A stretch of 64,000 bases of DNA, taken from Desulforamulus ruminis DSM 2154 (GTDB lineage Bacteria > Bacillota > Desulfotomaculia > Desulfotomaculales > Desulfotomaculaceae). Shown here one piece after another: positions 36,748 through 43,960 of the stretch (position 1 is the first letter of the stretch; each line of letters begins with the position of its first letter). The notes under the pieces were generated by a model that was not told where the DNA came from, searched no databases, and worked only from the letters and a program-made list of their open reading frames with translations. The DNA is taken from contig NC_015589.1 of NCBI RefSeq assembly GCF_000215085.1, positions 3,236,120-3,300,119 of the forward strand. Direction: 5' to 3'. The translations under genes and the position numbers were made by a program.

Positions 36748-36821
36748 CCGAGCCACACCCTCGCTGATTTTTATTATATCAAAATAAGGGTGCTACCGCT
36801 TCATTTTCTATGGTAGACCCC
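36748..36821. repeat. IS110 left-end relic
   Basis: CGAGCCACACCCTCG followed about 50 bp later by ATGGTAGACCCC, as in the left end of the broken IS110 at 32.97-33.05 kb. Only this tip remains here. Confidence 0.45.
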
Positions 36822-36860
36822 GTGACCTGCCCCCAGGTTTTGTACCACAGGGGATGTTAG

Positions 36861-37652
36861 TCACGAAATTTGTTCACAGGTTTTTTTAGCCAGATCTGTA
36901 GCATATTCTACTGGTGTTTTGTTGCTCAGTCCGCTATGTGGACGAACTGTATTGTATTCATGACGCCACTCTTCAATAATTCGACGAGCCTCACTTACGC
37001 CTCTGAACCAGTGTTCATTAAGGCATTCATCTCGGAGTTTTCCATTAAAGCTTTCTACATGGCTATTTTGCATTGGTTTACCGGGGTCTATAAACAGTTG
37101 GATAACCCTATGTTCATAAGCCCATTGATTCAAGGTCAGTCCTGCAAATTCAGGTCCGTTATCAGAGAGGATTTCTTTGGGATAACCTCTGTAAATAGCA
37201 ATTCTATCTAGTACTCTTGTCACACGCCGTCCTGTTATTGAAGTATCCACTTCGCTGGCCAGACACTCTCGAGTTGCTTCATCAATCACTACAAAAACTC
37301 TAAATCGCTGCCCAGTTGCTGTTGAGTCACTAACAAAATCCATAGACCACCTTACATTCGGTTGAGGCGTAACTGTGGGGGGGCGGCCCCTTCCAGAGAG
37401 AACACGTTTTCTTTTGCGGCGACGGACAGCGAGTCCAGCAAGCCGGTATAGCCTATATACTTTCTTGTGGTTAACTTTCTGTCCTTCACGCTGAAGTAAG
37501 GCATGGATTCGTCTATATCCAAAGCGACGCCACTTAAAGGCAAGTTCAGATATTCTCGTTTTCAATGCCTCGTTCTCTTCTGAAGTAGAAGGAACATATC
37601 TATGACTGGAGCGTCCGATACCAACAAGCCTGCACGCTCTGCGTTCACTCAT
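36861..37652 (-). CDS. IS3-family transposase OrfB (DDE integrase)
   Basis: 263 residues from the internal ATG. HTH_21 region (TRISELAFKWRRFGYRRIHA) and rve integrase core with the DDE triad: WSMDFVSDSTATGQRFRVFV (D), LSDNGPEFAG (D) and NSHVESFNGKLRDECLNEHW (E). The active form probably arises by -1 frameshifting on an A-rich run at the end of orfA, fusing the two frames through ARKRKLVKELQDTFG. Appears intact. Confidence 0.95.
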   Translation of the reverse strand: MSERRACRLVGIGRSSHRYVPSTSEENEALKTRISELAFKWRRFGYRRIHALLQREGQKVNHKKVYRLYRLAGLAVRRRKRKRVLSGRGRPPTVTPQPNVRWSMDFVSDSTATGQRFRVFVVIDEATRECLASEVDTSITGRRVTRVLDRIAIYRGYPKEILSDNGPEFAGLTLNQWAYEHRVIQLFIDPGKPMQNSHVESFNGKLRDECLNEHWFRGVSEARRIIEEWRHEYNTVRPHSGLSNKTPVEYATDLAKKTCEQIS

Positions 37653-37702
37653 ACCAAAAGTATCTTGGAGTTCTTTAACAAGCTTTCGCTTGCGAGCAGG
37701 CT

Positions 37703-37966
37703 TTACTTGTTTTTTTCAATAACCCACTTTAGAGCCTGGTTGTCGAGGGTTAGTTCACCTACGAGTAGCTTAAGTCTGCGGTTTTCCTCTTCCAACTGCT
37801 TAAGTTTCTTCGCATCACTTGCTTCCATTCCGCCGTATTTAGATTTCCAGCGATAAAAGGTTTGTTCGCTAATGCCATGTTGCCGAAGAATGTCAGCTAC
37901 CGGCATCCCATTCTCATGGGAGTTAAGTATTCCAATGATCTGCTCTTCGGTGAAACGTTTTCTCAT
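37703..37966 (-). CDS. IS3-family OrfA (HTH protein)
   Basis: 87 residues: HTH_Tnp_1 domain (RKRFTEEQIIGILNSHENG, then GISEQTFYRWKSKYGGME) followed by a leucine-zipper-like coiled coil (LKQLEEENRRLKLLVGEL). Binds the element ends and partners OrfB. Its last codons contain the slippery GAAAAAAAC run. Confidence 0.95.
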   Translation of the reverse strand: MRKRFTEEQIIGILNSHENGMPVADILRQHGISEQTFYRWKSKYGGMEASDAKKLKQLEEENRRLKLLVGELTLDNQALKWVIEKNK

Positions 37967-38071
37967 AACTGTCCCCTCCTGACTTAGTTATACTACATCA
38001 GGACTAACATTTCCTTTGGACCAGTTTTCGGGGAGCAGGTCACCCGTTCTCCCGACAAAATCTTCTCTCGG

Positions 38072-38350
38072 TTAATTTTTTTCACCATTAATATCTATTA
38101 TTCTCTTATATCTTTTTTCCGACTTAAACCAATGTCCAAGTTGAATTAATATTATTAATAAAGTATATAATACAATAGTCATTATAATCCTATGGAGCAT
38201 CTCGTCATCAACAGAGTAAATTAATATTAAAACAATATTAGTTATAATTAATAAAATTATGGGTAATAAAACATATTTATATAAAAATAAAAACAAACCT
38301 TTTTCATGAATTGGCTTCCATTTAGCTAGAAATTCTTTGTTGCTTTGCAC
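38072..38350 (-). CDS. Small membrane protein, KWKPIHEK family
   Basis: 92 residues with LAKWKPIHEKG near the N-terminus, two helices (YVLLPIILLIITNIVLILIY and IIMTIVLYTLLIILIQLG) and WFKSEKRYKRIIDINGEKN at the end. Paralogue of the protein at 24695-24964. The GTG at 38350 is preferred, five bases after GGAGAGG; a GTG two codons earlier is also possible. Its 3' end runs right up to IS3 copy 1. Function unknown. Confidence 0.6.
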   Translation of the reverse strand: MQSNKEFLAKWKPIHEKGLFLFLYKYVLLPIILLIITNIVLILIYSVDDEMLHRIIMTIVLYTLLIILIQLGHWFKSEKRYKRIIDINGEKN

Positions 38351-38398
38351 AATCACCTCTCCTTTTTATAAATAAGTATATTTGATCTCAATATTATA

Positions 38399-38446
38399 TA
38401 TTATGAACTGGGATCAAATTATTCATTTAAATCCCAGTTCATAATA
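38399..38446. terminator. Terminator hairpin between small genes
   Basis: TATTATGAACTGGGAT pairs perfectly with ATCCCAGTTCATAATA (16 bp, 16-nt loop) downstream of the pseudogene at 38461. Confidence 0.65.
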
Positions 38447-38460
38447 ATTTAATGCCCTGA

Positions 38461-38917
38461 TTACCAAGTCATATTACTGTAATAGTATCTTGTATTAATA
38501 TCTATAAGTTTAGTTCTTGAAGAATCCTCATAGAAAAAGGTGACTTGTTTAATTCTGTAAGGCAATTGAGGATCATCATAACTTGGTTGATAATAGTAGT
38601 AAACCGTTTCATAAACATTTTTATTATTAAGGCAATAAGCATTTGAGGCAATGCTCCCTGCTATAGCAGTCCAAGCTGCTTTAACTCCACCAAACTGTCC
38701 TGCTAATGCTGAGGCAATTATAGATACTGTCATAACTTGAAAATGAGTAGAGGTTTTTTGTCGCATTTGTTTATTTTCAGTCCAAGGTTCTACTATTTGT
38801 AGGGGCTACGGTGTCTTTATGAATCACTTGACTTTCGTTTATTGCTTTTTCAGGGGAAATAGTGTTGGCAGCAAAAGATAGTGATGAAGATTGAAATAAA
38901 AATAATATTACCAGCAT
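38461..38917 (-). pseudogene. Secreted protein gene, frameshifted and cut at its start
   Basis: A leader frame from ATG 38917 encodes a signal-like segment (MLVILFLFQSSSLSFAANTI) and 25 more residues before a TGA. The other frame enters as VEPWTENKQMRQKTST and continues through a hydrophobic Gly/Ala stretch (IIASALAGQFGGVKAAWTAI) to a Tyr-rich tail ending RYYYSNMTW. One extra base near 38795 explains the break. MITE-1 copy 7 lies directly at the start and has probably removed the promoter. The product resembles a secreted bacteriocin-like or toxin-like protein, but no family is recognised. Confidence 0.55.
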
Positions 38918-38920
38918 ATA

Positions 38921-39050
38921 GGGGGCTCAAGGGGACGGTTCCCTTGTGTTAATCTTTAAGCCTTTCTGGACAATGTGTAATGGTAATCCGGAATTTCATA
39001 CGCACCTCCTTTCTTTTGATTCTTCCATTTATTATCTTAGCACAACGGAA
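38921..39050. repeat. MITE-1 repeat, copy 7 (right end replaced)
   Basis: Left end and core match the other copies; after CACAACGGAA the usual ACCGTCCCCCT is replaced by the first arm of a palindrome. Confidence 0.8.
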
Positions 39051-39097
39051 TACTTAATGCCCCTGTGTTGTTGCAGGGGGCATTAAGTATTCCGTTG
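39043..39097. terminator. 21-bp perfect inverted repeat
   Basis: CAACGGAATACTTAATGCCCC (39043-39063) and its exact complement (39077-39097) with a 13-nt loop. It lies just after the stop of the gene at 39103 and can act as its terminator. One arm is built from the MITE-1 right end. Confidence 0.65.
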
Positions 39098-39102
39098 ACC
39101 TT

Positions 39103-39837
39103 TTAGTTATATTTATAAACATGACTCACATATTTTACAACCCGTTCAAATACGCTTATATTTTGGTCAAAGCTCAAATTAAAACCTTGGTTGGAAGAAA
39201 TATTTCTTATCTTGGGTTCGCTACTTTGTTTTTTAAGCTTTAACAAAGCGTCCTTTTGGTGGGCAAATGTCCTTTTCAAAACGTCTGAAGATGTCAACTT
39301 TTCTTTATCTAAACCCGTACTTGGTTCACTAAAATAAGGTGTGTAACCAATTTCTTTGTTGTCTTTGTTTATTATCACATAAGTTTTGCCAGCATACCTT
39401 ACAATTTTATTTTCTTCTACTTCTTTAGATTTGTCATAAATAATTTTACTTAAATGACCACCAATATCTACAACTTGCCATTCTCCGTTAACAAGAATAA
39501 CAGTAAAGTCAGTTACTACGTTACCATTCACTATTACTGGAAAAACATAAAACGGATACGATTTTGATTGTTCTAGTATATTTTTATTTTCATCAAATTC
39601 TTGTGGGTTTATAATAAAATTCTTTATAGGCTCACCTAAATATGATTTCATCACTTGTTCTTGTGTACTATAGTGAAATTCTTTATAGTTCGGCTCAATC
39701 ATTTCCAGATATTTTGATAGATTTTCCTCTGCAAATATTTTGGCTTGTTGTTCTGGAGAAGTTGCGTAACTGACACCCCCAACCAAAAACACACACAAGA
39801 TGGCAAAAACATATATAAATATTTTTTTATTTCTCAA
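39103..39837 (-). CDS. Secreted protein of unknown function
   Basis: 244 residues from a TTG start at 39837, chosen for AAGGGGCGG upstream; the frame is open a further 19 codons. Signal peptide: KKIFIYVFAILCVFLVGGVS, cleavage near YAT-SPEQ. The mature part has NVVTDFTVILVNGEWQVVDI and KTYVIINKDNKEIGYTPYFS, beta-rich segments reminiscent of small extracellular domains. No family recognised and no cysteine in the mature part. It lies between the two IS3 copies. Confidence 0.55.
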   Translation of the reverse strand: MRNKKIFIYVFAILCVFLVGGVSYATSPEQQAKIFAEENLSKYLEMIEPNYKEFHYSTQEQVMKSYLGEPIKNFIINPQEFDENKNILEQSKSYPFYVFPVIVNGNVVTDFTVILVNGEWQVVDIGGHLSKIIYDKSKEVEENKIVRYAGKTYVIINKDNKEIGYTPYFSEPSTGLDKEKLTSSDVLKRTFAHQKDALLKLKKQSSEPKIRNISSNQGFNLSFDQNISVFERVVKYVSHVYKYN

Positions 39838-40078
39838 ATTGAACCGCCCCTTTTTTACTTGCAATCGATATAGGGATCCCACGTCCAAAATCAAAAGTCA
39901 ACGACTTCGTTACATAGCGCCAAAAATGATCTTGAGGAATGCGTTCCTCAAGACTAATAGAAAAATTTTTGCTCAGCTCTCTTTTTCCGCAGCATATGGA
40001 TGTGACCTGCTCCCCGAAAACTGGTCCAAAGGAAATGTTAGTCCTGATGTAGTATAACTAAGTCAGGAGGGGACAGTT

Positions 40079-40342
40079 ATGAGAAAACGTTTCACCGAAG
40101 AGCAGATCATTGGAATACTTAACTCCCATGAGAATGGGATGCCGGTAGCTGACATTCTTCGGCAACATGGCATTAGCGAACAAACCTTTTATCGCTGGAA
40201 ATCTAAATACGGCGGAATGGAAGCAAGTGATGCGAAGAAACTTAAGCAGTTGGAAGAGGAAAACCGCAGACTTAAGCTACTCGTAGGTGAACTAACCCTC
40301 GACAACCAGGCTCTAAAGTGGGTTATTGAAAAAAACAAGTAA
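40079..40342 (+). CDS. IS3-family OrfA (HTH protein), copy 2
   Basis: Identical in sequence to the 87-residue OrfA of copy 1. HTH domain plus coiled coil; ends in the A-rich slippery run that allows fusion to OrfB. RBS GGAGGGGAC before the ATG. Confidence 0.95.
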   Translation: MRKRFTEEQIIGILNSHENGMPVADILRQHGISEQTFYRWKSKYGGMEASDAKKLKQLEEENRRLKLLVGELTLDNQALKWVIEKNK

Positions 40343-40392
40343 AGCCTGCTCGCAAGCGAAAGCTTGTTAAAGAACTCCAAGATACTTTTGGT

Positions 40393-41184
40393 ATGAGTGA
40401 ACGCAGAGCGTGCAGGCTTGTTGGTATCGGACGCTCCAGTCATAGATATGTTCCTTCTACTTCAGAAGAGAACGAGGCATTGAAAACGAGAATATCTGAA
40501 CTTGCCTTTAAGTGGCGTCGCTTTGGATATAGACGAATCCATGCCTTACTTCAGCGTGAAGGACAGAAAGTTAACCACAAGAAAGTATATAGGCTATACC
40601 GGCTTGCTGGACTCGCTGTCCGTCGCCGCAAAAGAAAACGTGTTCTCTCTGGAAGGGGCCGCCCCCCCACAGTTACGCCTCAACCGAATGTAAGGTGGTC
40701 TATGGATTTTGTTAGTGACTCAACAGCAACTGGGCAGCGATTTAGAGTTTTTGTAGTGATTGATGAAGCAACTCGAGAGTGTCTGGCCAGCGAAGTGGAT
40801 ACTTCAATAACAGGACGGCGTGTGACAAGAGTACTAGATAGAATTGCTATTTACAGAGGTTATCCCAAAGAAATCCTCTCTGATAACGGACCTGAATTTG
40901 CAGGACTGACCTTGAATCAATGGGCTTATGAACATAGGGTTATCCAACTGTTTATAGACCCCGGTAAACCAATGCAAAATAGCCATGTAGAAAGCTTTAA
41001 TGGAAAACTCCGAGATGAATGCCTTAATGAACACTGGTTCAGAGGCGTAAGTGAGGCTCGTCGAATTATTGAAGAGTGGCGTCATGAATACAATACAGTT
41101 CGTCCACATAGCGGACTGAGCAACAAAACACCAGTAGAATATGCTACAGATCTGGCTAAAAAAACCTGTGAACAAATTTCGTGA
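40393..41184 (+). CDS. IS3-family transposase OrfB, copy 2
   Basis: Identical to the 263-residue OrfB of copy 1; DDE integrase core complete. Identity of both proteins suggests very recent transposition or gene conversion. Confidence 0.95.
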   Translation: MSERRACRLVGIGRSSHRYVPSTSEENEALKTRISELAFKWRRFGYRRIHALLQREGQKVNHKKVYRLYRLAGLAVRRRKRKRVLSGRGRPPTVTPQPNVRWSMDFVSDSTATGQRFRVFVVIDEATRECLASEVDTSITGRRVTRVLDRIAIYRGYPKEILSDNGPEFAGLTLNQWAYEHRVIQLFIDPGKPMQNSHVESFNGKLRDECLNEHWFRGVSEARRIIEEWRHEYNTVRPHSGLSNKTPVEYATDLAKKTCEQIS

Positions 41185-41300
41185 CTAACATCCCCTGTGG
41201 TACAAAACCTGGGGGCAGGTCAGATGCTCCTCCGTCGCAAAATGATTAACTTTATATTCGACGCGAGGAGGCATAAACATTTTCCGGATTGCGGGGTTCG

Positions 41301-41330
41301 GTAATAGGCTAATAAGTCAAGCCTGACTCC
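41301..41330. repeat. Solo end related to MITE-2
   Basis: GTAATAGGCTAATAAGTCAA followed by GCCTGACTCC; same variant as 25326-25354. Confidence 0.4.
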
Positions 41331-41354
41331 GCCAAACCCCTATTTGTACTCATT

Positions 41355-41810
41355 CTAAGCGGACTTATCATCGTTATTATTCAAGCAGTCAATTATCACC
41401 TTCCCAAACCATACACCAGCCATGGAATGAATAAAAAGTTCCTTAGTTTGGTAGTAAATAACTTTGTTTAATAACGATCCTAAATCCAAAGTATTAATGC
41501 CTTTAAGTCTCATATACCATAACATAACTGAGCCTAAAGGAATAGCCATAATTAAGGCCGGAATTCCTTGAATAAAAAATTTAGAAAAGTCAAAATAAAT
41601 TTTCCCCTCTAATCTTGTTATTTGAACAGGTAGATTAACAGCAACACCAAATAATATCGGTAATATTATTGCTATTAATATATGTTTATCAACTATATTT
41701 TCAAACGGAATATAAGTTTCGTAGTAGTGTTGATATATTTCACTTCCGACAATAAATAAGATGATTCCAGCAATTGCAATGATAACATCCTGTTTCTTCC
41801 TCTTTTCTAT
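41355..41810 (-). CDS. Membrane protein with an apparent ATA start
   Basis: A clear coding frame of 151 codons: basic start (EKRKKQDVIIAIAGIILFIV), four or so hydrophobic helices (HILIAIILPILFGVAVNLPV, FFIQGIPALIMAIPLGSVML) and an acidic tail NNNDDKSA. AAAGGAG (41825-41819) is ideally placed 8 bases before ATA (41810-41808), and no ATG, GTG or TTG occurs in frame until 41549. Either a rare ATA start is used, the start codon has just mutated and the gene is silent, or a truncated 64-residue form is made. Family unknown. Confidence 0.55.
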   Translation of the reverse strand: MEKRKKQDVIIAIAGIILFIVGSEIYQHYYETYIPFENIVDKHILIAIILPILFGVAVNLPVQITRLEGKIYFDFSKFFIQGIPALIMAIPLGSVMLWYMRLKGINTLDLGSLLNKVIYYQTKELFIHSMAGVWFGKVIIDCLNNNDDKSA

Positions 41811-41990
41811 TTTTATCTCTCCTTTATTGGTGAATTATATAATTAAGATAAATAAAAATTATAACTTTTACTTTTATAGAAAATTTTAATAAAATTGTCT
41901 CTATATAATACTACTTTATTAAAAATTTCTTTAGATTAGATAGTTGTTTCAAAGCAATTAATTTCAACGATATTGGCAAATATGATTAGG

Positions 41991-42014
41991 CTACAGGTTA
42001 AAGCCTGCAGCCTC
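41991..42014 (-). terminator. Terminator of the secreted protein gene at 42019
   Basis: GGCTRCAGG / CCTGTAGCC hairpin just after the stop codon on the minus strand. Confidence 0.65.
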
Positions 42015-42018
42015 TATT

Positions 42019-42786
42019 TTACCAGTTGCTTTTTTTATTAATTGTAACCTTGAAATTCCACGTGCTCCCTTGTGCAGAACATGTTGCTGATAAAGTTTCT
42101 CCCATCTGAAGGCCAAAAGTAATATCCTTTCTTAATTCAGGCCAGTTATCGGGGGCGTAATAAGAGAATGTAGAACTGCTAGGCTTTTTATCTAACCAAG
42201 TCTCAAAAGGTTTATTATTATCAGCTCGTTGACCAGATTGGCCGTATTTTACGTTCATATTAGAAATAGAGCCTGTAGGATCATGATCCTCCCATCCACC
42301 CTCACACTGATATAGTCTAACAGTATCATACCCATTTAGATAGGACTTAGTATAAGAGACTCTTCCCCAGGCATAGAATCCACCTGTTACATCCCAATCA
42401 TCATCTTGAAAGCTAGGAATAATTCCTAATGGAGTAATAGCAAAAGCTGAAAAACTGTCAGTAACGTAATATTCACTAATTGTACCGTCTGATAATTTTA
42501 CTTTTTTATACATTTGAGTTGTCTTAAGAACCGGTATCTTTGTTTCTTCTTTAGTTTCATCGTTAATTAATATCGCTGTTTCGGGATTTAAGTCGCTTGG
42601 ATCATCTGTAATCCCAGCCTTCGCACGCTCAAGTAATTTATTTTTATCTTCTTCAATCTTTTTTTCCATCAAAATTTCATATTTCTTCGATTGTCCATCG
42701 TATTTTTCTGAAGAAACAGCTAGAGCGGGTAGTGCATAAGAAAATAAAAATATAATTGTTAGAAGTAAAGATGAGATTTTCTTCAT
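42019..42786 (-). CDS. Secreted protein, putative agr/LytTR-regulated effector
   Basis: 255 residues with a signal peptide (ISSLLLTIIFLFSYALPALA, cleavage near 23), a charged helical pro-like region (about 30-75; KIEEDKNKLLERAKAGITDD), IPVLKTTQMYKKVKLSDGTI, and a C-terminal aromatic-rich domain (about 125-255) with VTGGFYAWGRVSYTKSYLNG and YDTVRLYQCEGGWEDHD. Two cysteines (YQCEGG and ATCSAQG) could pair. Similar in plan to the protein at 35035. It is the gene directly downstream of the agr operon, with its own LytTR-box promoter (cluster D). Function unknown. Confidence 0.7.
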   Translation of the reverse strand: MKKISSLLLTIIFLFSYALPALAVSSEKYDGQSKKYEILMEKKIEEDKNKLLERAKAGITDDPSDLNPETAILINDETKEETKIPVLKTTQMYKKVKLSDGTISEYYVTDSFSAFAITPLGIIPSFQDDDWDVTGGFYAWGRVSYTKSYLNGYDTVRLYQCEGGWEDHDPTGSISNMNVKYGQSGQRADNNKPFETWLDKKPSSSTFSYYAPDNWPELRKDITFGLQMGETLSATCSAQGSTWNFKVTINKKSNW

Positions 42787-42910
42787 TTTAATATTACCTC
42801 CTAACTTAGATTATTCTTTATCTCGGCAACTGATGATAATATTTTCTTATATCTAGTCCCACGTAAATCACCCCCTTTATCACTTTAAAAATTACTTTTT
42901 CCATGAGCCA

Positions 42911-42996
42911 ATAATATCAACCAATAAACCCCATGTCTACCAATATTGTCTAAAAAGGGGATTTACTTGTCTGAAAAGAGGATTTGGATGTCTAAA
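42911..42996 (-). promoter_or_regulatory. LytTR box cluster D with promoter
   Basis: Boxes start at 42947, 42968 and 42989 (plus coordinates), 21 bp apart; the -35 TAGACA (42939-42934) follows 13 bp later, then a 17-base spacer and TATTAT (42916-42911). Box-to-promoter spacing is identical in cluster C. A regulator bound here would touch polymerase at -35. Confidence 0.75.
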
Positions 42997-43008
42997 AAAT
43001 TCTATCTT

Positions 43009-43044
43009 TTGCAAAAAAATAAAGAACGAAGAAAAATTCGTTCT
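43009..43044 (-). terminator. Terminator of the agr operon
   Basis: AGAACGAA / TTCGTTCT hairpin directly after the regulator stop codon, then TTATTTTTTT on the minus strand. Copies persist behind the regulator fragments at 30.8 and 36.15 kb. Confidence 0.8.
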
Positions 43045-43803
43045 CTAATTGGTTTCCGGGTAAAGTAATCTCTTTTCTAATTCCTTAAATTTCTCATTTG
43101 TTAAAAGGGCTGTTTCTTTGGTTCCGGAGAAGGTAATTTGGTATCCTTTTTTGCCCCAGGGGTAAATTTCTTTGATCAGACTCAAGTTTACTATATAGCC
43201 CCGGTGGGACCGGAAAAAGGAGTTCCCGGTTAATCTTCTTTCTATATCGTTAAGGGTTTCCGTCGTTTCCAGTTTTTGTTTGGTCGTATGGAGTATGGTT
43301 TTTCTGTTTTCTCTGGTGATAAGAATAACTTCTTGGGTGTCCAGAAACAGCAATTTTTCATTTTGCCTGAGAACCAGTCTGGGCGGCGTAATCTCCCCGG
43401 CAACAGGGGGGTGGAAGTAATTTGCAGCGGAGGCCCTCTGCAAGTCCATTTGATTTATTCTTTCCAGGGTCTTTTTAACCCGGTCCAGTTTGAAGGGCTT
43501 TACCAGGTAATCAAAGGCATACACTTCAAAGGCCTCATGGGTATAGTCATCGTAGGCTGTGGCAAATATAAGGAGGATTTGCGGGTCAATGTCGCAGATT
43601 TCTCGCGCCAGGTCAACCCCGTTTTTTTCCGGCAGGTCAATATCTATAAAAACCACCCGGGGTCTCAGTTTTTCGATCATTTTTAATGCAGTGACACCAT
43701 CACCCGCTTCTCCCAGAACCTTCGTTCCCGGTATTTGTTCCAGCGTCCTTTTAAGGACATGGCGCATGGAAGAATCGTCTTCAGCAATGAAAACCGTTAG
43801 CAT
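43045..43803 (-). CDS. LytTR-family response regulator (AgrA-like)
   Basis: 252 residues: receiver domain (about 1-120) with acidic pocket AEDDSSMRHVL and phospho-acceptor in VVFIDIDLPEKNGVDLA (about 56); LytTR DNA-binding domain (about 150-245) with LITRENRKTILHTTKQKLET and FFRSHRGYIVNLSLIKEIYP. LytTR proteins bind direct repeats about 21 bp apart, just as in the five box clusters here. It is the last gene of the kinase-AgrB-AgrD-regulator operon and begins six bases after the AgrD stop. The C-terminal half is copied at 30.8 kb. Confidence 0.93.
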   Translation of the reverse strand: MLTVFIAEDDSSMRHVLKRTLEQIPGTKVLGEAGDGVTALKMIEKLRPRVVFIDIDLPEKNGVDLAREICDIDPQILLIFATAYDDYTHEAFEVYAFDYLVKPFKLDRVKKTLERINQMDLQRASAANYFHPPVAGEITPPRLVLRQNEKLLFLDTQEVILITRENRKTILHTTKQKLETTETLNDIERRLTGNSFFRSHRGYIVNLSLIKEIYPWGKKGYQITFSGTKETALLTNEKFKELEKRLLYPETN

Positions 43804-43809
43804 AGAATG

Positions 43810-43956
43810 TTACAAACCCTTCTGACGTGAATTGTTTTTTACAGGAGGGACCGGCTGGTACCAGAGAAAGAGGCTGACCGGCCGGATTCCGATGTCGGCA
43901 ATCAATAAAGCGCACAGTATCAATGGAGTATAAAGCAACTTTTTAAACAGACGCAT
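43810..43956 (-). CDS. agrD: AgrD-like cyclic autoinducer precursor
   Basis: 48 residues, start ATG at 43956 with GAAGGGGGTG upstream, five bases after the AgrB stop. An amphipathic/hydrophobic leader (MRLFKKLLYTPLILCALLIA) precedes a core IRPVSLFLWYQPVPPVKNN and a basic tail. The YQPxxP segment after a nucleophilic residue is the signature of clostridial cyclic-lactone autoinducer peptides. Here the core residue is Ser28, not Cys, so the product would be a lactone rather than a thiolactone. AgrB would process it. Too short for standard gene calling. Confidence 0.8.
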   Translation of the reverse strand: MRLFKKLLYTPLILCALLIADIGIRPVSLFLWYQPVPPVKNNSRQKGL

Positions 43957-43960
43957 TGTT

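Larger units (their letters stand above)
36823..38042 (-). mobile_element. IS3-family element (IS407-like), copy 1
   Basis: 1220 bp bounded by TGACCTGC...GCAGGTCA, imperfect inverted ends of about 40 bp, flanked by a 4-bp duplication CCCG (36819-36822 and 38043-38046). Carries orfA and orfB. Copy 2 at 40003-41222 has the same length and identical predicted proteins. Confidence 0.95.
40003..41222 (+). mobile_element. IS3-family element (IS407-like), copy 2
   Basis: 1220 bp in the opposite orientation to copy 1, with the same ends and a different 4-bp duplication, GATG (39999-40002 and 41223-41226). The two copies therefore entered by separate insertions. Confidence 0.95.

Noticed and set aside
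36823-41222. Composite transposon formed by the two IS3 copies
   Set aside because: Each copy has its own matching 4-bp target duplication, which a single composite transposition would not give.
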